From NCBI GenBank assembly GCA_030429495.1, contig JAUIFH010000002.1, positions 62,001-126,000 of the forward strand: DNA of 64,000 nt. The letters run 5' to 3'. The position numbers and the translations under genes were made by a program. Positions 26,713 through 36,768 of this stretch are shown in pieces. This DNA comes from Alphaproteobacteria bacterium. Its GTDB lineage: Bacteria; Pseudomonadota; Alphaproteobacteria; Rhodobacterales; Rhodobacteraceae. A model generated the notes under the pieces. That model searched no databases, had not been told where the DNA came from, and worked only from the letters and a program-made list of their open reading frames with translations. Each line of letters starts with the position of its first letter. The first letter of the stretch is position 1.

Positions 26713-27483
26713 TCAGCGAAACAGGCTGATACTGATGACGCCGCCCAGATCGCCGAGTTTGCCGCCTTCCTTCGGATAGCCGGTAACGTCGATTTCACCC
26801 TGCGGTTCGCCGTGGCAGGCGAGGCACCCTTCGCCGTAGTATTCGGGCACCAATACCCGGTAGGCGGCCCGGGCATCATGTTCGGCTTCGGCGGCAAAAA
26901 CCTGGCCGTTCGGCCAGTCAGCAGCAGCAAGATTGCTGCGGATGATCTCGGTTTCCCAATCGTCCGGTCGCGCCTTGCGGTTGCGGATCAACTCCGGTGG
27001 CGCTGTCACCTTGATGACCGCCTCGTCCCCGACGAGTTCGGAAAACCGCTCGTTGACCAGTCGCCCGAATACTGCGGGGACGAAACCTTTGAAACCTACG
27101 CCGTCCTGATTGATCGTTGCCTGATTGGTTTCCATCACCTCCCGGATGGCCGTGATCTGGGCCGAAAGCAGCCGCGCCTCGCGCGCGTCCTGACCTTCAA
27201 AAAGCGGCGCGGTGCCGTTTGCCGCCAGAAAAGTCTCGGAAGCCAATCTCAGGACGTGATCACCGTTCAATCCCTTGTCACCCCCCGCTGGATCATTGAT
27301 CAGATCCTGGCTTGCAGCGATGACTGTCCGGGCGGATCTGAGCAGCGATGCCAGCTTAAGTGCCGTCTCCATATCCTGGTCCGCGCTACTCTGAGCACTG
27401 GCAATTCCCAAAGGAACGGCCAGCCCGCCGACCGAGATCGCGATTGCAATGACTCCGAGAAATCGAATTGTTTGTTCGCGCAT
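26713..27483 (-). CDS. Periplasmic Tll0287-like (DUF3365) c-type haem sensor
   Basis: The 256-residue protein has a signal peptide (FLGVIAIAISVGGLAVP, cleavage near 30) and a Tll0287-like/DUF3365 domain with a single c-type haem site, C220-L-A-C223-H224, near the C-terminus. The fold binds haem in the periplasm and is proposed to sense redox or gas ligands; some are fused directly to kinases. Here it is a separate gene in front of the hybrid kinase. It ends LGDLGGVISISLFR, typical of the family. The ATG at 27483 has GAGGGGACT before it. A longer in-frame start lacks a signal peptide. Confidence 0.85.
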   Translation of the reverse strand: MREQTIRFLGVIAIAISVGGLAVPLGIASAQSSADQDMETALKLASLLRSARTVIAASQDLINDPAGGDKGLNGDHVLRLASETFLAANGTAPLFEGQDAREARLLSAQITAIREVMETNQATINQDGVGFKGFVPAVFGRLVNERFSELVGDEAVIKVTAPPELIRNRKARPDDWETEIIRSNLAAADWPNGQVFAAEAEHDARAAYRVLVPEYYGEGCLACHGEPQGEIDVTGYPKEGGKLGDLGGVISISLFR

Positions 27484-27938
27484 AGTCCCCTCGCTTTCAT
27501 CGTGCGCGTAAGGACCGCGCTTCAGCCTTCGTCGAGAGTTCAATCCGGCAATACTGAGGATGGTGCACGACCCTGTCAACTTGCGTTGCCTGACGTCAGC
27601 GCCAATGGGACGTCTTGGCTTGTACCCTGGCTTGATAACGGGTTGGACGATAGGAGAGCGGGCCAAACCGTTGCGACTGTCGCAGCGAATTGCTTGCGAT
27701 GCGTGCGGTTCCCGTAGTTTCCAAGCTCAGCATCCGTGCCGCAGGAAGTCAATAACAGCGCCCGGCGCCCTGCCCGAAAACCGTGTCGCGCCAGATGCCA
27801 AGTGGAGACTTGGGTCGTTTTTGGCAGATATTTCACCTGTGATTTCAAGTCTCTATGGGGCAGAACGCCTCGCATGTCGCGGAGATCCCGCTACAATACG
27901 AGGGGCATAATTTCCTTTAAATTCAATGGCTTATATGG
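27484..27938. other. Intergenic region upstream of the haem-sensor operon
   Basis: About 455 bp without a supportable gene. It should contain the promoter of the DUF3365-kinase-transporter operon. I see no clear operator palindrome. Confidence 0.5.
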
Positions 27939-28028
27939 TGGCGGAGTGGAAGGGATTCGAACCCTCGAGACGGTTTCCCGTCTGCACCCTTAGCAGGGGT
28001 GTGCCTTCGACCACTCGGCCACCACTCC
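27939..28028 (-). tRNA. tRNA-Ser (GCT)
   Basis: Ninety bases, with a long variable arm, encoded CCA and anticodon GCT in the loop CTGCTAA. The acceptor stem GGAGTGG pairs with CCACTCC. The T-arm carries GGTTCGAATCC. The tRNA is complete. Confidence 0.97.
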
Positions 28029-28212
28029 GCCGACCCGTTTAATGGCCTGCGACGGGCTGGGCAAGGGGAAAGGCTGTCGGTTTCGCGTCGGTTTCCCGTA
28101 GTTTTTCCGTAGCTACAGGGACGGTGCGGTCGGATCGGGGATTTGCACCCGAGGAACGGCCACCACGGTTGCCCACCCCGCTGCGCCGGAGCGGCGTAAA
28201 ATGGTCCGGTCC

Positions 28213-29310
28213 TCAGGCGTTGAAGAGGAAGTGCAGGACATCGCCGTCCTTCACTTCGTAGGTCTTGCCCTCGACGCGGAACTTGCCGGCCTCGCGGGCG
28301 CCGGCCTCGCCGTTGCCGGCGATGTAGTCGTCATAGGCGATGGTCTCCGAGCGGATGAAGCCGCGTTCGAAATCGCCGTGGATGACACCGGCGGCCTGCG
28401 GGGCGAGGGTGCCCTTCTCGATCGTCCAGGCGCGGGCCTCCTTCGGGCCGACGGTGAAGTAGGTCTGAAGGCCCAAGAGGTCGTAGCCCGCGCGGATCAG
28501 CCGGTCGAGGCCCGCCTCTTCCAGCCCCATCTCCTCAAGGAACATCGCGGCGTCGTCCGCGTCCATCTGCGCCAGCTCTTCCTCGATCTTGGCCGAGATC
28601 ACGACCGACCCCGCGCCCTGCGCGGCAGCCATCTCGGCCACCTTCGCGGAAAGCGAGTTGCCGGACGCGGCCGAGGCTTCCTCGACGTTGCAGACGTAAA
28701 GCACGGGCTTCGAGGTCAGAAGCTGGAGCATGCGCCAGGCCTTCTCGTCTTCCTCGGCGACCGTTACCGTGCGCGCGGGCTTGCCGGTCTCAAGCACGGC
28801 CAGCGCCTGCTTCATCAGCTTTTCCTGCGCCACGGCTTCCTTGTCGCCGCCCTTGATCTTGCGGGCGATGTTGGCCAGCCGTTTCTCGATCGATTCCATG
28901 TCGGCGATCATCAGCTCTGTCTCGATCGTCTCGGCGTCGGCGATCGGGTCGATCCGGCCCTCCACATGGGTCACGTCGCCGTCCTCGAAGCAGCGCAGCA
29001 CATGGGCAATGGCGTCGACCTCGCGGATATTGGCAAGGAACTGGTTGCCGAGGCCCTCGCCCTTCGAAGCGCCGCGCACGAGGCCGGCGATGTCGACGAA
29101 GGTTATCCGCGTCGGGATGATCTGTTTCGACCCGGCGATGGCGGCGAGCTTCTCGAGCCGCGGGTCGGGCACGGCGACATCGCCGACATTCGGCTCGATC
29201 GTACAGAACGGGAAGTTTGCGGCCTGCGCCGCCGCGGTTTTCGTCAGCGCGTTGAAGAGCGTGGATTTGCCCACGTTCGGCAATCCGACGATGCCCATCC
29301 TGAAGCCCAT
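28213..29310 (-). CDS. ychF: Ribosome-binding GTPase/ATPase YchF
   Basis: The 365-residue P-loop NTPase starts [22 protein letters not shown] (Walker [10 protein letters not shown]). It also shows the YchF G2-G3 region ([27 protein letters not shown]), NVEE in place of the usual NKxD, and a C-terminal TGS domain (about 280-365). The OBG-like family prefers ATP and binds the ribosome under stress. ATG at 29310 follows GCAGGAGAG. It faces trpA head to head with a 159-bp shared promoter region. Long open frames on the opposite strand are high-GC shadows. Confidence 0.97.
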   Translation of the reverse strand: MGFRMGIVGLPNVGKSTLFNALTKTAAAQAANFPFCTIEPNVGDVAVPDPRLEKLAAIAGSKQIIPTRITFVDIAGLVRGASKGEGLGNQFLANIREVDAIAHVLRCFEDGDVTHVEGRIDPIADAETIETELMIADMESIEKRLANIARKIKGGDKEAVAQEKLMKQALAVLETGKPARTVTVAEEDEKAWRMLQLLTSKPVLYVCNVEEASAASGNSLSAKVAEMAAAQGAGSVVISAKIEEELAQMDADDAAMFLEEMGLEEAGLDRLIRAGYDLLGLQTYFTVGPKEARAWTIEKGTLAPQAAGVIHGDFERGFIRSETIAYDDYIAGNGEAGAREAGKFRVEGKTYEVKDGDVLHFLFNA

Positions 29311-29469
29311 GATCCGCTCTCCTGCAAAGGTCGGGCGCATGTAGGGGGCAAGGCCCGCCCCGGTCAAGCCCCGGTCGGGCCCCAGCAAGGCCCCGCGCGG
29401 GAACACCGATGCCCATTGATTTCCGGCGGCCTTTTCTGCAAGACCGCCGGAACGGACGAGGAGACAGCC

Positions 29470-30261
29470 ATGACCCGGATCGAGAAGAAGTTCGCCGCCC
29501 TCCGCGCCGAGGGCCGCAAGGCCTTCGTCTCCTATATCATGGCGGGCGATCCCGACCTTGCCACCTCGCTCGAACTGATGCGCGGATTGCCCGATGCCGG
29601 TGTCGACGTTATCGAGTTGGGAATGCCCTTCACCGACCCGATGGCCGACGGGCCGACGATCCAGCTTGCCGGTCAGCGCGCGCTGGAAGGTGGACAGACG
29701 CTGCAGAAGACGCTCGACATGGTGGCAGAGTTCCGCAAGGGCGATGCCGAGACGCCCATCGTGATGATGGGCTACTACAACCCGATCTATTCGCGCGGCG
29801 TGGACACGTTCCTGGCCGATGCCAAGGCAGCCGGGGTCGACGGGCTTATCGTTGTCGACCTGCCGCCGGAAGAGGATGTGGAGCTTTGCATCCCGGCGCA
29901 GAAGGCAGGGATCAACTTCATCCGTCTGGCAACGCCCACCACCGATGACCGGCGACTCCCGAAGGTTCTCCAGAACACGTCCGGATTCGTCTACTACGTC
30001 TCGATCACCGGCATCACCGGTGCCGCCGCCGCGCAGGCCACCGATGTCGGCCCCGAAGTGGCGCGCATCAAGGCCGCGACCGACCTGCCGGTCATCGTCG
30101 GCTTCGGCATCCGCACGCCCGAGACGTCGCGCGCCATCGCGTCGGTTGCCGATGGCGCGGTCGTCGGCTCCGCCATCGTCAAGATGGTCGAGGAAGGAAA
30201 GCCGGTTCCTGAGATACTGGCTTTCGTCGCGGGCCTTGCCGAGGGCGCGCATTCGGCCTGA
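29470..30261 (+). CDS. trpA: Tryptophan synthase alpha chain
   Basis: The 263-residue TIM barrel cleaves indole-3-glycerol phosphate to indole and glyceraldehyde-3-phosphate for TrpB. Motifs include [28 protein letters not shown] (catalytic Glu and Asp), VVDLPPEE and VGFGIRTPE. The start at 29470 lies 5 bases past GAGGAGACAG-like sequence. There is no trpB or trpF beside it, so trp genes are dispersed in this genome. The frame continues upstream, but nothing there resembles TrpA. Confidence 0.97.
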   Translation: MTRIEKKFAALRAEGRKAFVSYIMAGDPDLATSLELMRGLPDAGVDVIELGMPFTDPMADGPTIQLAGQRALEGGQTLQKTLDMVAEFRKGDAETPIVMMGYYNPIYSRGVDTFLADAKAAGVDGLIVVDLPPEEDVELCIPAQKAGINFIRLATPTTDDRRLPKVLQNTSGFVYYVSITGITGAAAAQATDVGPEVARIKAATDLPVIVGFGIRTPETSRAIASVADGAVVGSAIVKMVEEGKPVPEILAFVAGLAEGAHSA

Positions 30262-30272
30262 CGTGGCCGGGA

Positions 30273-31046
30273 TCAGCCCAACGAGACGTCGAGAAACATC
30301 ATGAGGACGAGGCCGATCGTCAGGCCCGTCGTCGCGGCGTTCTGATGGCCGTGGCGGTGCGTTTCGGGGATGATCTCGTGGCTGATGACGTAGATCATCG
30401 CGCCGGCGGCGAAGGCCAGACCCCAGGGCAGGATGGGTTCCGAGACCGAGACGGCGGCGACGCCGATCAGGCCCCCAACCGGTTCGATCAGGCCGGTCAG
30501 GACCGCGATGCCGAAGGCGCGAAGCTTCGAATAGCCCTGTCCGCGAAGTGCGACCGCGACGGCAAGCCCTTCGGGCGCGTTCTGCAGTCCGATCCCGGTC
30601 GCGAGCGACAGACCGTTGGTGATGTCCCCGCCGCCGAAGCCGATCCCGACGGCCATGCCTTCGGGGAAGTTGTGGATCGTGATCGCAAAGACGAAAAGCC
30701 AGATCCGCGCCAGCGCGCCCGGGTCGGCGCCTTCAAGCCCCTCGACGAAGTGCTCGTGCGGGAGAGCCTTGTTCAGCCCGGCGACTGCCGCGGCGCCAAG
30801 CACCACGCCGCCGGCCGCGATCAGGGCGGCGATCGCGGCGCTGCCATAGCGCGTCTCGGCCGCTTCGATTCCGGGAATGAGGAGCGAGAAGAACGATGCC
30901 GCGAGCATGACGCCCGCCGCGAATCCCAGAAGCCTGTCGTTCCAGAGCCGGCTGATCGAGCGGCCGAACAGGACCGGCACCGCGCCGACGCCGGTCATCA
31001 TGCCGGCGGCCAGACTGCCTGCAACACCCCAGACGATTGTATTCAT
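30273..31046 (-). CDS. ZIP-family metal transporter
   Basis: The 257-residue integral membrane protein has about eight hydrophobic segments. Metal-site helices are HNFPEGMAVGIGF and QNAPEGLAVAVAL (about residues 135-195), as in the GufA/ZupT branch. A His-rich loop (HRHGHQNA) lies near the C-terminus. It probably moves zinc or another divalent metal into the cytosol. It converges on trpA (11 bp apart) and is divergent from lldD. No Fur- or Zur-like box is evident. Confidence 0.9.
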   Translation of the reverse strand: MNTIVWGVAGSLAAGMMTGVGAVPVLFGRSISRLWNDRLLGFAAGVMLAASFFSLLIPGIEAAETRYGSAAIAALIAAGGVVLGAAAVAGLNKALPHEHFVEGLEGADPGALARIWLFVFAITIHNFPEGMAVGIGFGGGDITNGLSLATGIGLQNAPEGLAVAVALRGQGYSKLRAFGIAVLTGLIEPVGGLIGVAAVSVSEPILPWGLAFAAGAMIYVISHEIIPETHRHGHQNAATTGLTIGLVLMMFLDVSLG

Positions 31047-31122
31047 GCCGTTTCTCCCGTTCCCGCGCAGTCGACACGCGGGGCTGGTCGAGCGCAAGCT
31101 GATTGTGGTTGCGCGGGACCAT

Positions 31123-31153
31123 CAAAATTGGTAAATTAATTTTACCAATTTTG
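31123..31153. promoter_or_regulatory. LldR/FadR-type palindromic operator before lldD
   Basis: CAAAATTGGTAAA and TTTACCAATTTTG form a perfect 13-bp inverted repeat around a 5-bp centre, ending 12 bases before the lldD ATG. The TTGGT...ACCAA core resembles operators of the lactate-responsive GntR regulators LldR and PdhR. No regulator gene is adjacent. Confidence 0.75.
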
Positions 31154-31165
31154 CGAGAGAGTGCC

Positions 31166-32329
31166 ATGCCCGTCATCACCTGCCTTGACGATCTGAAGAA
31201 AATCTATCGCCGGCGGGTGCCGCGGATGTTCTACGACTATGCGGAATCGGGAAGCTGGACGGAACAGACTTTCCGCGAGAACTCGGCCGATTTCGCAGAT
31301 ATCCGGCTTCGTCAGCGGATCGCCGTGGACATGACGGGCCGTACCACGGCGTCGGCGATGATCGGGCAGGATGTGGCGATGCCCGTGGCGCTTGCCCCCG
31401 TCGGGCTGACGGGAATGCAAAGCGCCGACGGCGAGATCAAGGCGGCGCGGGCGGCCGAGAAGTTCGGCGTGCCCTTCACGCTGTCCACGATGTCGATCTG
31501 TTCGATCGAGGATGTGGCGGCGCATGTCTCGAAACCCTTCTGGTTCCAGATCTACACGCTGAACGACGACGACTTTAACCGCAAGATCATCAACCGCGCC
31601 AAGGCCGCAGGATGCTCGGCGCTGGTGATCACCGTGGACCTGCAGATCCTCGGCCAGCGCCACAAGGACCTGAAGAACGGCCTTTCGGCGCCGCCGAAGC
31701 TGACCATTCCGACGATGCTGAACCTTGCCACGAAATGGGGCTGGGGGCTTGAGATGCTGGGCACCAAGCGGCGGTTCTTCGGCAATATCGTCGGCCATGT
31801 CGAGGGCGTCAGCGATCCGGCCTCGCTGTCCGCATGGACTGCGGAGAAGTTCGACCATGCGCTGAACTGGGACAAGATCCGCAAGCTGATGGACATGTGG
31901 GGCGGCAAGGTCATCCTCAAGGGTATCCTGGACACCGAGGATGCCGAGCGCGCCGCCGGGATCGGTGCCGATGCGATCGTCGTGTCGAACCATGGCGGGC
32001 GGCAGCTTGACGGCGCACTGTCGTCGATCCGGATGCTGCCCGAGATCGCCGCTGCGGTCGGCGACAAGACCGAGGTCTGGATGGACGGTGGCATCCGGTC
32101 GGGGCAGGACGTGTTGAAGGCGCTGGCGCTGGGCGCGAAGGGCGTCATGATCGGCCGCGCCTTCGTCTACGGTCTTGGTGCGATGGGCGAGGCCGGCGTG
32201 ACCAAGGCGCTTGAGGTCATCCACAAGGAGCTTGACGTGTCGATGGCGCTTTGCGGGCAAACCCGCGTGGCCGATGTCGGGCGGCACAACGTGCTTGTTC
32301 CGAACGGGTTCCTCGGCGGGTTCGCCTGA
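31166..32329 (+). CDS. lldD: FMN-dependent L-lactate dehydrogenase
   Basis: The 387-residue alpha-hydroxy-acid oxidase folds as a TIM barrel. Motifs are MFYDYAESGSWTEQTFREN, PVALAPVGLTGM, FQIYTL, VITVDLQI and SNHGGRQLDGA with the catalytic His, then DGGIRSGQDVLKALALGA. It oxidises L-lactate to pyruvate and feeds the quinone pool. The start at 31166 is the first ATG after the operator. Related enzymes use glycolate or mandelate, but overall length and motifs fit LldD. Confidence 0.92.
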   Translation: MPVITCLDDLKKIYRRRVPRMFYDYAESGSWTEQTFRENSADFADIRLRQRIAVDMTGRTTASAMIGQDVAMPVALAPVGLTGMQSADGEIKAARAAEKFGVPFTLSTMSICSIEDVAAHVSKPFWFQIYTLNDDDFNRKIINRAKAAGCSALVITVDLQILGQRHKDLKNGLSAPPKLTIPTMLNLATKWGWGLEMLGTKRRFFGNIVGHVEGVSDPASLSAWTAEKFDHALNWDKIRKLMDMWGGKVILKGILDTEDAERAAGIGADAIVVSNHGGRQLDGALSSIRMLPEIAAAVGDKTEVWMDGGIRSGQDVLKALALGAKGVMIGRAFVYGLGAMGEAGVTKALEVIHKELDVSMALCGQTRVADVGRHNVLVPNGFLGGFA

Positions 32330-32462
32330 ACACGGCCCCTGCCGCCACGCAGCCTTCCGGGCCGCGAAGAATCAGCTTCCCTTCGCTCCAGAAGCCGTCT
32401 ATATGGCCCGCTTCGTGGGCATGCACCCTTGGAGGATGCCCGGCTAACCAATGGAGACACCA

Positions 32463-33104
32463 ATGGCCAAAGAGATCCCTGATCTTCAGGCCGAGGTACG
32501 GACGGGGACAGGCAAGGGGGCCGCTCGTCAAGCTCGTCGTGAGGGCTACGTACCCGGCATCGTTTATGGCGGCGGCGCAGATCCGCTTCCGATCAACGTG
32601 AACTACTACGCACTCCTGAAGAAGCTTAAGGCAGGCCGCTTCCTGTCGACGCTCTTCAACCTCAAGGTCGAAGGCCACGATGACGTCCGCGTCATCTGCC
32701 GCGGCGTCCAGCGCGACGTGGTGAAGGACCTTCCGACCCACCTCGACCTGATGCGGCTTAAGCGCACGTCGCGCATCAAGCTCTACATCCATGTCGAATT
32801 CGTGAACCACGAAAAGGCGCTTGGCTTCCGCAAGGGCGGAACGCTCGTCGTCGTGCGCCCGGAAGTCGAACTGGAAGTGACCGCCGGAGACATTCCCGAT
32901 CACATCACGGTCGACCTGACCGGCAAGGATATCGGTGAAGTTATTCACATCAACGATATCGAACTGCCGAAAGACGCGAAGCCGACGATCCATCGGAACT
33001 TCGTCATCGCTAACATCGCGGCTCCGTCGGGCCTGCGTGCTGACAGCGACGAAGAAGACGAGGATGGTGTCGAAGAGGAAGCCGAAACGGCCGACGCGGA
33101 ATAA
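32463..33104 (+). CDS. rplY: 50S ribosomal protein L25 (CTC type)
   Basis: The 213-residue protein has the N-terminal L25 domain (about 1-95, [22 protein letters not shown]) and the C-terminal TL5/CTC domain, then a very acidic tail ([18 protein letters not shown]). It binds 5S rRNA. ATG at 32463 has GGAGACACCA before it; an in-frame ATG 4 codons upstream is possible. Pth follows 126 bp downstream, the usual order. Confidence 0.97.
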   Translation: MAKEIPDLQAEVRTGTGKGAARQARREGYVPGIVYGGGADPLPINVNYYALLKKLKAGRFLSTLFNLKVEGHDDVRVICRGVQRDVVKDLPTHLDLMRLKRTSRIKLYIHVEFVNHEKALGFRKGGTLVVVRPEVELEVTAGDIPDHITVDLTGKDIGEVIHINDIELPKDAKPTIHRNFVIANIAAPSGLRADSDEEDEDGVEEEAETADAE

Positions 33105-33128
33105 CAGCCGCGTCGTCGCTGCAGTTTC

Positions 33129-33160
33129 AACGCGGGGCCTTTGGGCCCCGCGTTTCGTTT
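33129..33160 (+). terminator. Intrinsic terminator after rplY
   Basis: AACGCGGGGCC (33129-33139) pairs with GGCCCCGCGTT (33144-33154) around a TTTG loop, followed by TCGTTTT. The stem is long and GC-rich. Confidence 0.8.
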
Positions 33161-33230
33161 TGGGAGGTGCCGTGGTTGCGCGCGCCCGCGCGCACCCGTA
33201 ATTTGGCGCCGCATCAAGGCGGGAACGATC

Positions 33231-33920
33231 ATGCGTCTGTTTGTTGGCCTCGGGAATCCGGGCGCGAAATACGCGATGAACCGGCACAATATCGGCTTCA
33301 TGGCCGTGGACCGGATCGCCGAGGATCACGGATTCCCGGCCTGGCGGGCAAAGTTCCAGGGTTCGGTCAGCGAAGGCCGGATCGGCGCCGAGCGTGTTGT
33401 GCTTCTGAAACCCGAAACCTTCATGAACCTCTCAGGCCAGTCGGTCGGCGAGGCGATGCGCTTCTTCAAGCTGGAGCCCGCCGATGTGACCGTCTTTCAC
33501 GACGAGCTGGACCTTGCGCCCGGCAAGTGCCGTGTGAAGGCCGGCGGGGGCCATGCCGGGCATAACGGCCTGCGTTCCATCCACCAGCATATCGGCGATG
33601 CCTATCAGCGGGTCCGGCTGGGGATCGGCCATCCCGGCCACAAGGATCGCGTCGCGCCCTATGTCCTGTCGGATTTCGCCAAGGCCGATCAGGATTGGCT
33701 CGATGATCTTTTGCGTGGCATCTCTGACGGCGCACCGGCGCTGGCGTCGGACGAAGCGGCGCGCTTCATGAATGCCGTTGCTCTAAGGACCGCGCCGCCG
33801 CGGTCGTCCACAACACCGGAGGCGACCGCCACCGGATCGGTAAAACCATCGACGCCCGCGCCGGATGCCGGGGAGGACGCGCGCTCTCCGCTCCAGCGGC
33901 TCATCGACCGGTTCCGCTAG
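33231..33920 (+). CDS. pth: Peptidyl-tRNA hydrolase
   Basis: The 229-residue enzyme recycles peptidyl-tRNA. It starts [20 protein letters not shown] (active-site His within NRHNIGF). It also shows [19 protein letters not shown] with the catalytic Asp and [13 protein letters not shown]. It is longer than E. coli Pth (194) because of a Pro/Thr/Ala-rich C-terminal extension from about residue 185. The start follows GGCGGGAACGATC. Confidence 0.97.
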   Translation: MRLFVGLGNPGAKYAMNRHNIGFMAVDRIAEDHGFPAWRAKFQGSVSEGRIGAERVVLLKPETFMNLSGQSVGEAMRFFKLEPADVTVFHDELDLAPGKCRVKAGGGHAGHNGLRSIHQHIGDAYQRVRLGIGHPGHKDRVAPYVLSDFAKADQDWLDDLLRGISDGAPALASDEAARFMNAVALRTAPPRSSTTPEATATGSVKPSTPAPDAGEDARSPLQRLIDRFR

Positions 33921-34036
33921 GGTTCCGGCGCGACTCTCGGCGGGCGGAAAACGTCGGTCGCGCGCTCCCCATCCCGCCGCGTCGTGATAGAATGGGGGCG
34001 TGAACACCTGTCGCCGCAGCAAGGGACAAGCCCCGG

Positions 34037-34408
34037 ATGGAGAAGGACCCCAGCGTCAATGTGCTCGGCCAGCCGCTTGAGCCGTGCTCGACCGAGCCGC
34101 GCACCGGCTTTTTCCGCGATGCGCATTGCAACACCTGCGCGCAGGATCGCGGCAGCCACACGGTCTGCGCGGTGATGACGGCCGAATTCCTCGCCTACTC
34201 GAAATATGTCGGCAACGATCTTTCCACTCCCCGTCCGGAATTTGGGTTTCCGGGGCTGAAGCCCGGCGACCGCTGGTGCCTTTGCGCGGCGCGGTTCATG
34301 CAGGCGCATGACGAGGGCTGCGCGCCCCGGGTCAACCTTTCCGCGACCCATCTCAGGGCTAGCGATATCGTGCCTCTGGCGGTTCTGAAGGACCACGCCG
34401 AGGAATGA
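34037..34408 (+). CDS. DUF2237 family protein
   Basis: The 123-residue protein is a member of a conserved cysteine-rich family of unknown function. Typical features are NVLGQPLEPCS, TGFFRDAHCNTC, GSHTVCAVMT, FLAYSKYVGNDL, GLKPGDRWCLCA and a terminal VPLAVL. The six Cys residues may bind metal. It is a single gene between pth and the rimP operon. Confidence 0.9.
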   Translation: MEKDPSVNVLGQPLEPCSTEPRTGFFRDAHCNTCAQDRGSHTVCAVMTAEFLAYSKYVGNDLSTPRPEFGFPGLKPGDRWCLCAARFMQAHDEGCAPRVNLSATHLRASDIVPLAVLKDHAEE

Positions 34409-34513
34409 GCCTTCCGGTGCGCGCATAGTGCTTGCAGACTCGCCCCGCTTCCCCTATATCCGCCTCAACAGCGGCGCTGCGGGGTCCACACTCGCAGCCC
34501 ACCGGACGAAGTG

Positions 34514-34536
34514 ACGGGCCGCAGGGCCCGTTTTTT
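34514..34536 (+). terminator. Leader hairpin with T-run before rimP
   Basis: A GC-rich hairpin (ACGGGCC-GCA-GGGCCCGT, roughly 34514-34531) is followed by six T's and lies 17 bp before the rimP ATG. As it sits in the leader rather than after a gene, it could be an attenuator of the rimP-nusA-infB operon, possibly answering to NusA itself. Confidence 0.65.
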
Positions 34537-34552
34537 GTTGCCTGAGAGAGCG

Positions 34553-35122
34553 ATGTCCGACCTGATCGCAAAAACCGCCATCGACCGGCGCCTGGCCGAG
34601 ATCGTGACCCCGACCATCGAAGGTCTGGGGTTTGAGCTCGTGCGCATCCGGCTGATGGGCGGCAACACAAAGACGCTGCAGATCATGGCGGACCGGCCTG
34701 ACGGCGGGATCGACGTGGACGATTGCGGCAAGATTTCCGTGGCCGTGTCGGCGGTGCTCGATGTCGAGGACCCGATCGAGGATCAGTATAACCTTGAAGT
34801 CTCGTCCCCCGGTATCGACCGGCCGCTGACGCGGCTGAAGGATTTCGACGCCTGGACCGGCTATGAGGTCAAAATCGAGACTTCGGAGCTGATCGACGGG
34901 CGCAAGCGCTTCAAGGGCCGGATCGCCGGAACCGAGGGCGACGAGGTTCTGGTCGAGATCGACGAAGGCACGATCGGCCTTCAGTTCGATTGGCTGGCCG
35001 ATGCCAAGCTGGTCCTGACCGATGACCTGATCACCGAAATGCTGCGGCAGAAGAAGGCCACCGCGCAGGTGGACGAAGCCGCGTTTGACACAATCGAAGA
35101 AGAGATTTCCGAGGAGGAATGA
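34553..35122 (+). CDS. rimP: Ribosome maturation factor RimP
   Basis: The 189-residue protein helps mature the 30S subunit. Characteristic stretches are [32 protein letters not shown] and [14 protein letters not shown], followed by the Sm-like C-terminal domain. It carries an acidic C-terminal tail. The start at 34553 is preceded by GAGAGAG, and nusA begins at the next base after its stop. Confidence 0.97.
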   Translation: MSDLIAKTAIDRRLAEIVTPTIEGLGFELVRIRLMGGNTKTLQIMADRPDGGIDVDDCGKISVAVSAVLDVEDPIEDQYNLEVSSPGIDRPLTRLKDFDAWTGYEVKIETSELIDGRKRFKGRIAGTEGDEVLVEIDEGTIGLQFDWLADAKLVLTDDLITEMLRQKKATAQVDEAAFDTIEEEISEEE

Positions 35123-36745
35123 ATGGCGATTACCTCTGCCAACCAGCTTGAGCTGTTGCAAACCGCCGAGGCGGTCGCGCGCGAGAAGATGATCGACCCC
35201 GGTCTGGTCATCGAAGCGATGGAAGAAAGCCTCGCCCGCGCGGCGAAGTCGCGTTACGGCGCCGAGATGGATATCCGCGTGTCGATCGACCGCAAGACGG
35301 GTCGGGCGACCTTCACCCGCGTCCGCACGGTCGTCGAGGACGATCTGCTGGAGAACTATCAGGCCGAACTGACCGCTGAGCAGGCCAAGCAATATCTGGA
35401 CGACCCGAACGTCGGCGACGAGATCGTGGACGAGGTGCCGCCGGTCGACCTTGGCCGGATCGCGGCGCAATCGGCCAAGCAGGTCATCCTGCAGAAGGTC
35501 CGCGAAGCCGAGCGTGACCGCCAGTTCGAGGAATTCAAGGACCGCGCCGGGACGATCATCAACGGCGTCGTCAAGCGCGAGGAATACGGCAACATCATCG
35601 TCGATATCGGCCGTGGCGAAGCCATCCTGCGCCGGAACGAGAAGATCGGCCGCGAAAGCTACCGTCCGAACGACCGCATCCGTTGCTACATCAAGGATGT
35701 CCGGCGCGAGGCGCGGGGGCCTCAGGTCTTCCTGTCGCGCACCGATCCGCAGTTCATGGCGGAACTGTTCAAGATGGAGGTGCCCGAGATCTATGACGGC
35801 ATCATCGAGATCAAGGCCGTGGCCCGCGATCCCGGCAGCCGCGCGAAGATCGCGGTTATTTCGTACGACAATTCGATCGACCCCGTGGGCGCCTGTGTCG
35901 GTATGCGCGGTTCGCGCGTGCAGGCCGTGGTGAACGAGCTTCAGGGCGAGAAGATCGACATCATTCCGTGGAACCAGGATCAGGCGACGTTCCTCGTGAA
36001 CGCGCTTCAGCCCGCCGAAGTCGCGAAAGTCGTTATCGACGAAGAGGCCGGCAAGATCGAGGTCGTGGTGCCGGACGAGCAACTGTCGCTCGCCATCGGC
36101 CGGCGCGGCCAGAACGTGCGGCTTGCCTCGCAGCTGACGGGTCTCGACATCGACATCCTCACGGAAGAGGAAGAAAGCCAGCGTCGTCAGGCAGAGTTCG
36201 CGGAGCGCACCAAGCTCTTCGTCGATGCGCTCGACCTTGACGAATTCTTCGCGCAGCTTCTTGTTTCCGAAGGTTTCACCAGCCTCGAAGAGGTCGCCTA
36301 TATCGAGCTTGACGAGCTTCTGTCGATCGAGGGCGTCGACGAAGGCACGGCCGAAGAGCTTCAGGCCCGCGCCCGCGACGTGATCGAGGAACAGAACCGC
36401 AAGGCGCTGGAAAACGCGCGCGCGCTGGGCGCCGAGGACAGCCTGATCAACTTCGAGGGCCTTACGCCCCAGATGATCGAGGCGCTGGCCAAGGACGACG
36501 TGAAGACGATCGAGGACTTCGCGACTTGTGCCGACTGGGAACTGGCCGGCGGCTGGACGACGGTGAACGGCGAGCGGGTCAAGGATGAAGGCATCCTCGA
36601 AAAGTTCGATGTCAGCCTCGAAGAGGCACAGCACCTCGTCATGACCGCGCGCATCCAGCTTGGCTGGGTCGATCCGGCCGAGCTTGAGGCGGACGAAGCC
36701 GAGGACGGCGACGAGACCGAAACCAGTGAGGAGGCCGAGGCCTGA
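35123..36745 (+). CDS. nusA: Transcription factor NusA
   Basis: The 540-residue protein modulates RNA polymerase pausing, termination and antitermination. It has an N-terminal RNAP-binding domain (1-130), an S1 domain (about 135-200, [21 protein letters not shown]), two KH domains with [16 protein letters not shown] and [16 protein letters not shown], and two acidic C-terminal repeats (about 365-510) rich in helix-hairpin-helix-like segments. It ends in a Glu-rich tail. Start ATG directly abuts the rimP stop behind GAGGAGGAATGA-like sequence. Confidence 0.98.
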   Translation: MAITSANQLELLQTAEAVAREKMIDPGLVIEAMEESLARAAKSRYGAEMDIRVSIDRKTGRATFTRVRTVVEDDLLENYQAELTAEQAKQYLDDPNVGDEIVDEVPPVDLGRIAAQSAKQVILQKVREAERDRQFEEFKDRAGTIINGVVKREEYGNIIVDIGRGEAILRRNEKIGRESYRPNDRIRCYIKDVRREARGPQVFLSRTDPQFMAELFKMEVPEIYDGIIEIKAVARDPGSRAKIAVISYDNSIDPVGACVGMRGSRVQAVVNELQGEKIDIIPWNQDQATFLVNALQPAEVAKVVIDEEAGKIEVVVPDEQLSLAIGRRGQNVRLASQLTGLDIDILTEEEESQRRQAEFAERTKLFVDALDLDEFFAQLLVSEGFTSLEEVAYIELDELLSIEGVDEGTAEELQARARDVIEEQNRKALENARALGAEDSLINFEGLTPQMIEALAKDDVKTIEDFATCADWELAGGWTTVNGERVKDEGILEKFDVSLEEAQHLVMTARIQLGWVDPAELEADEAEDGDETETSEEAEA

Positions 36746-36768
36746 TATGGGCCTCGGAACGGTGCCAT

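Noticed and set aside
28201-30261. Two very long opposing open frames across ychF and trpA
   Set aside because: The parts outside YchF (28213-29310, minus) and TrpA (29470-30261, plus) have no family likeness and are low-stop frames of high-GC coding DNA.
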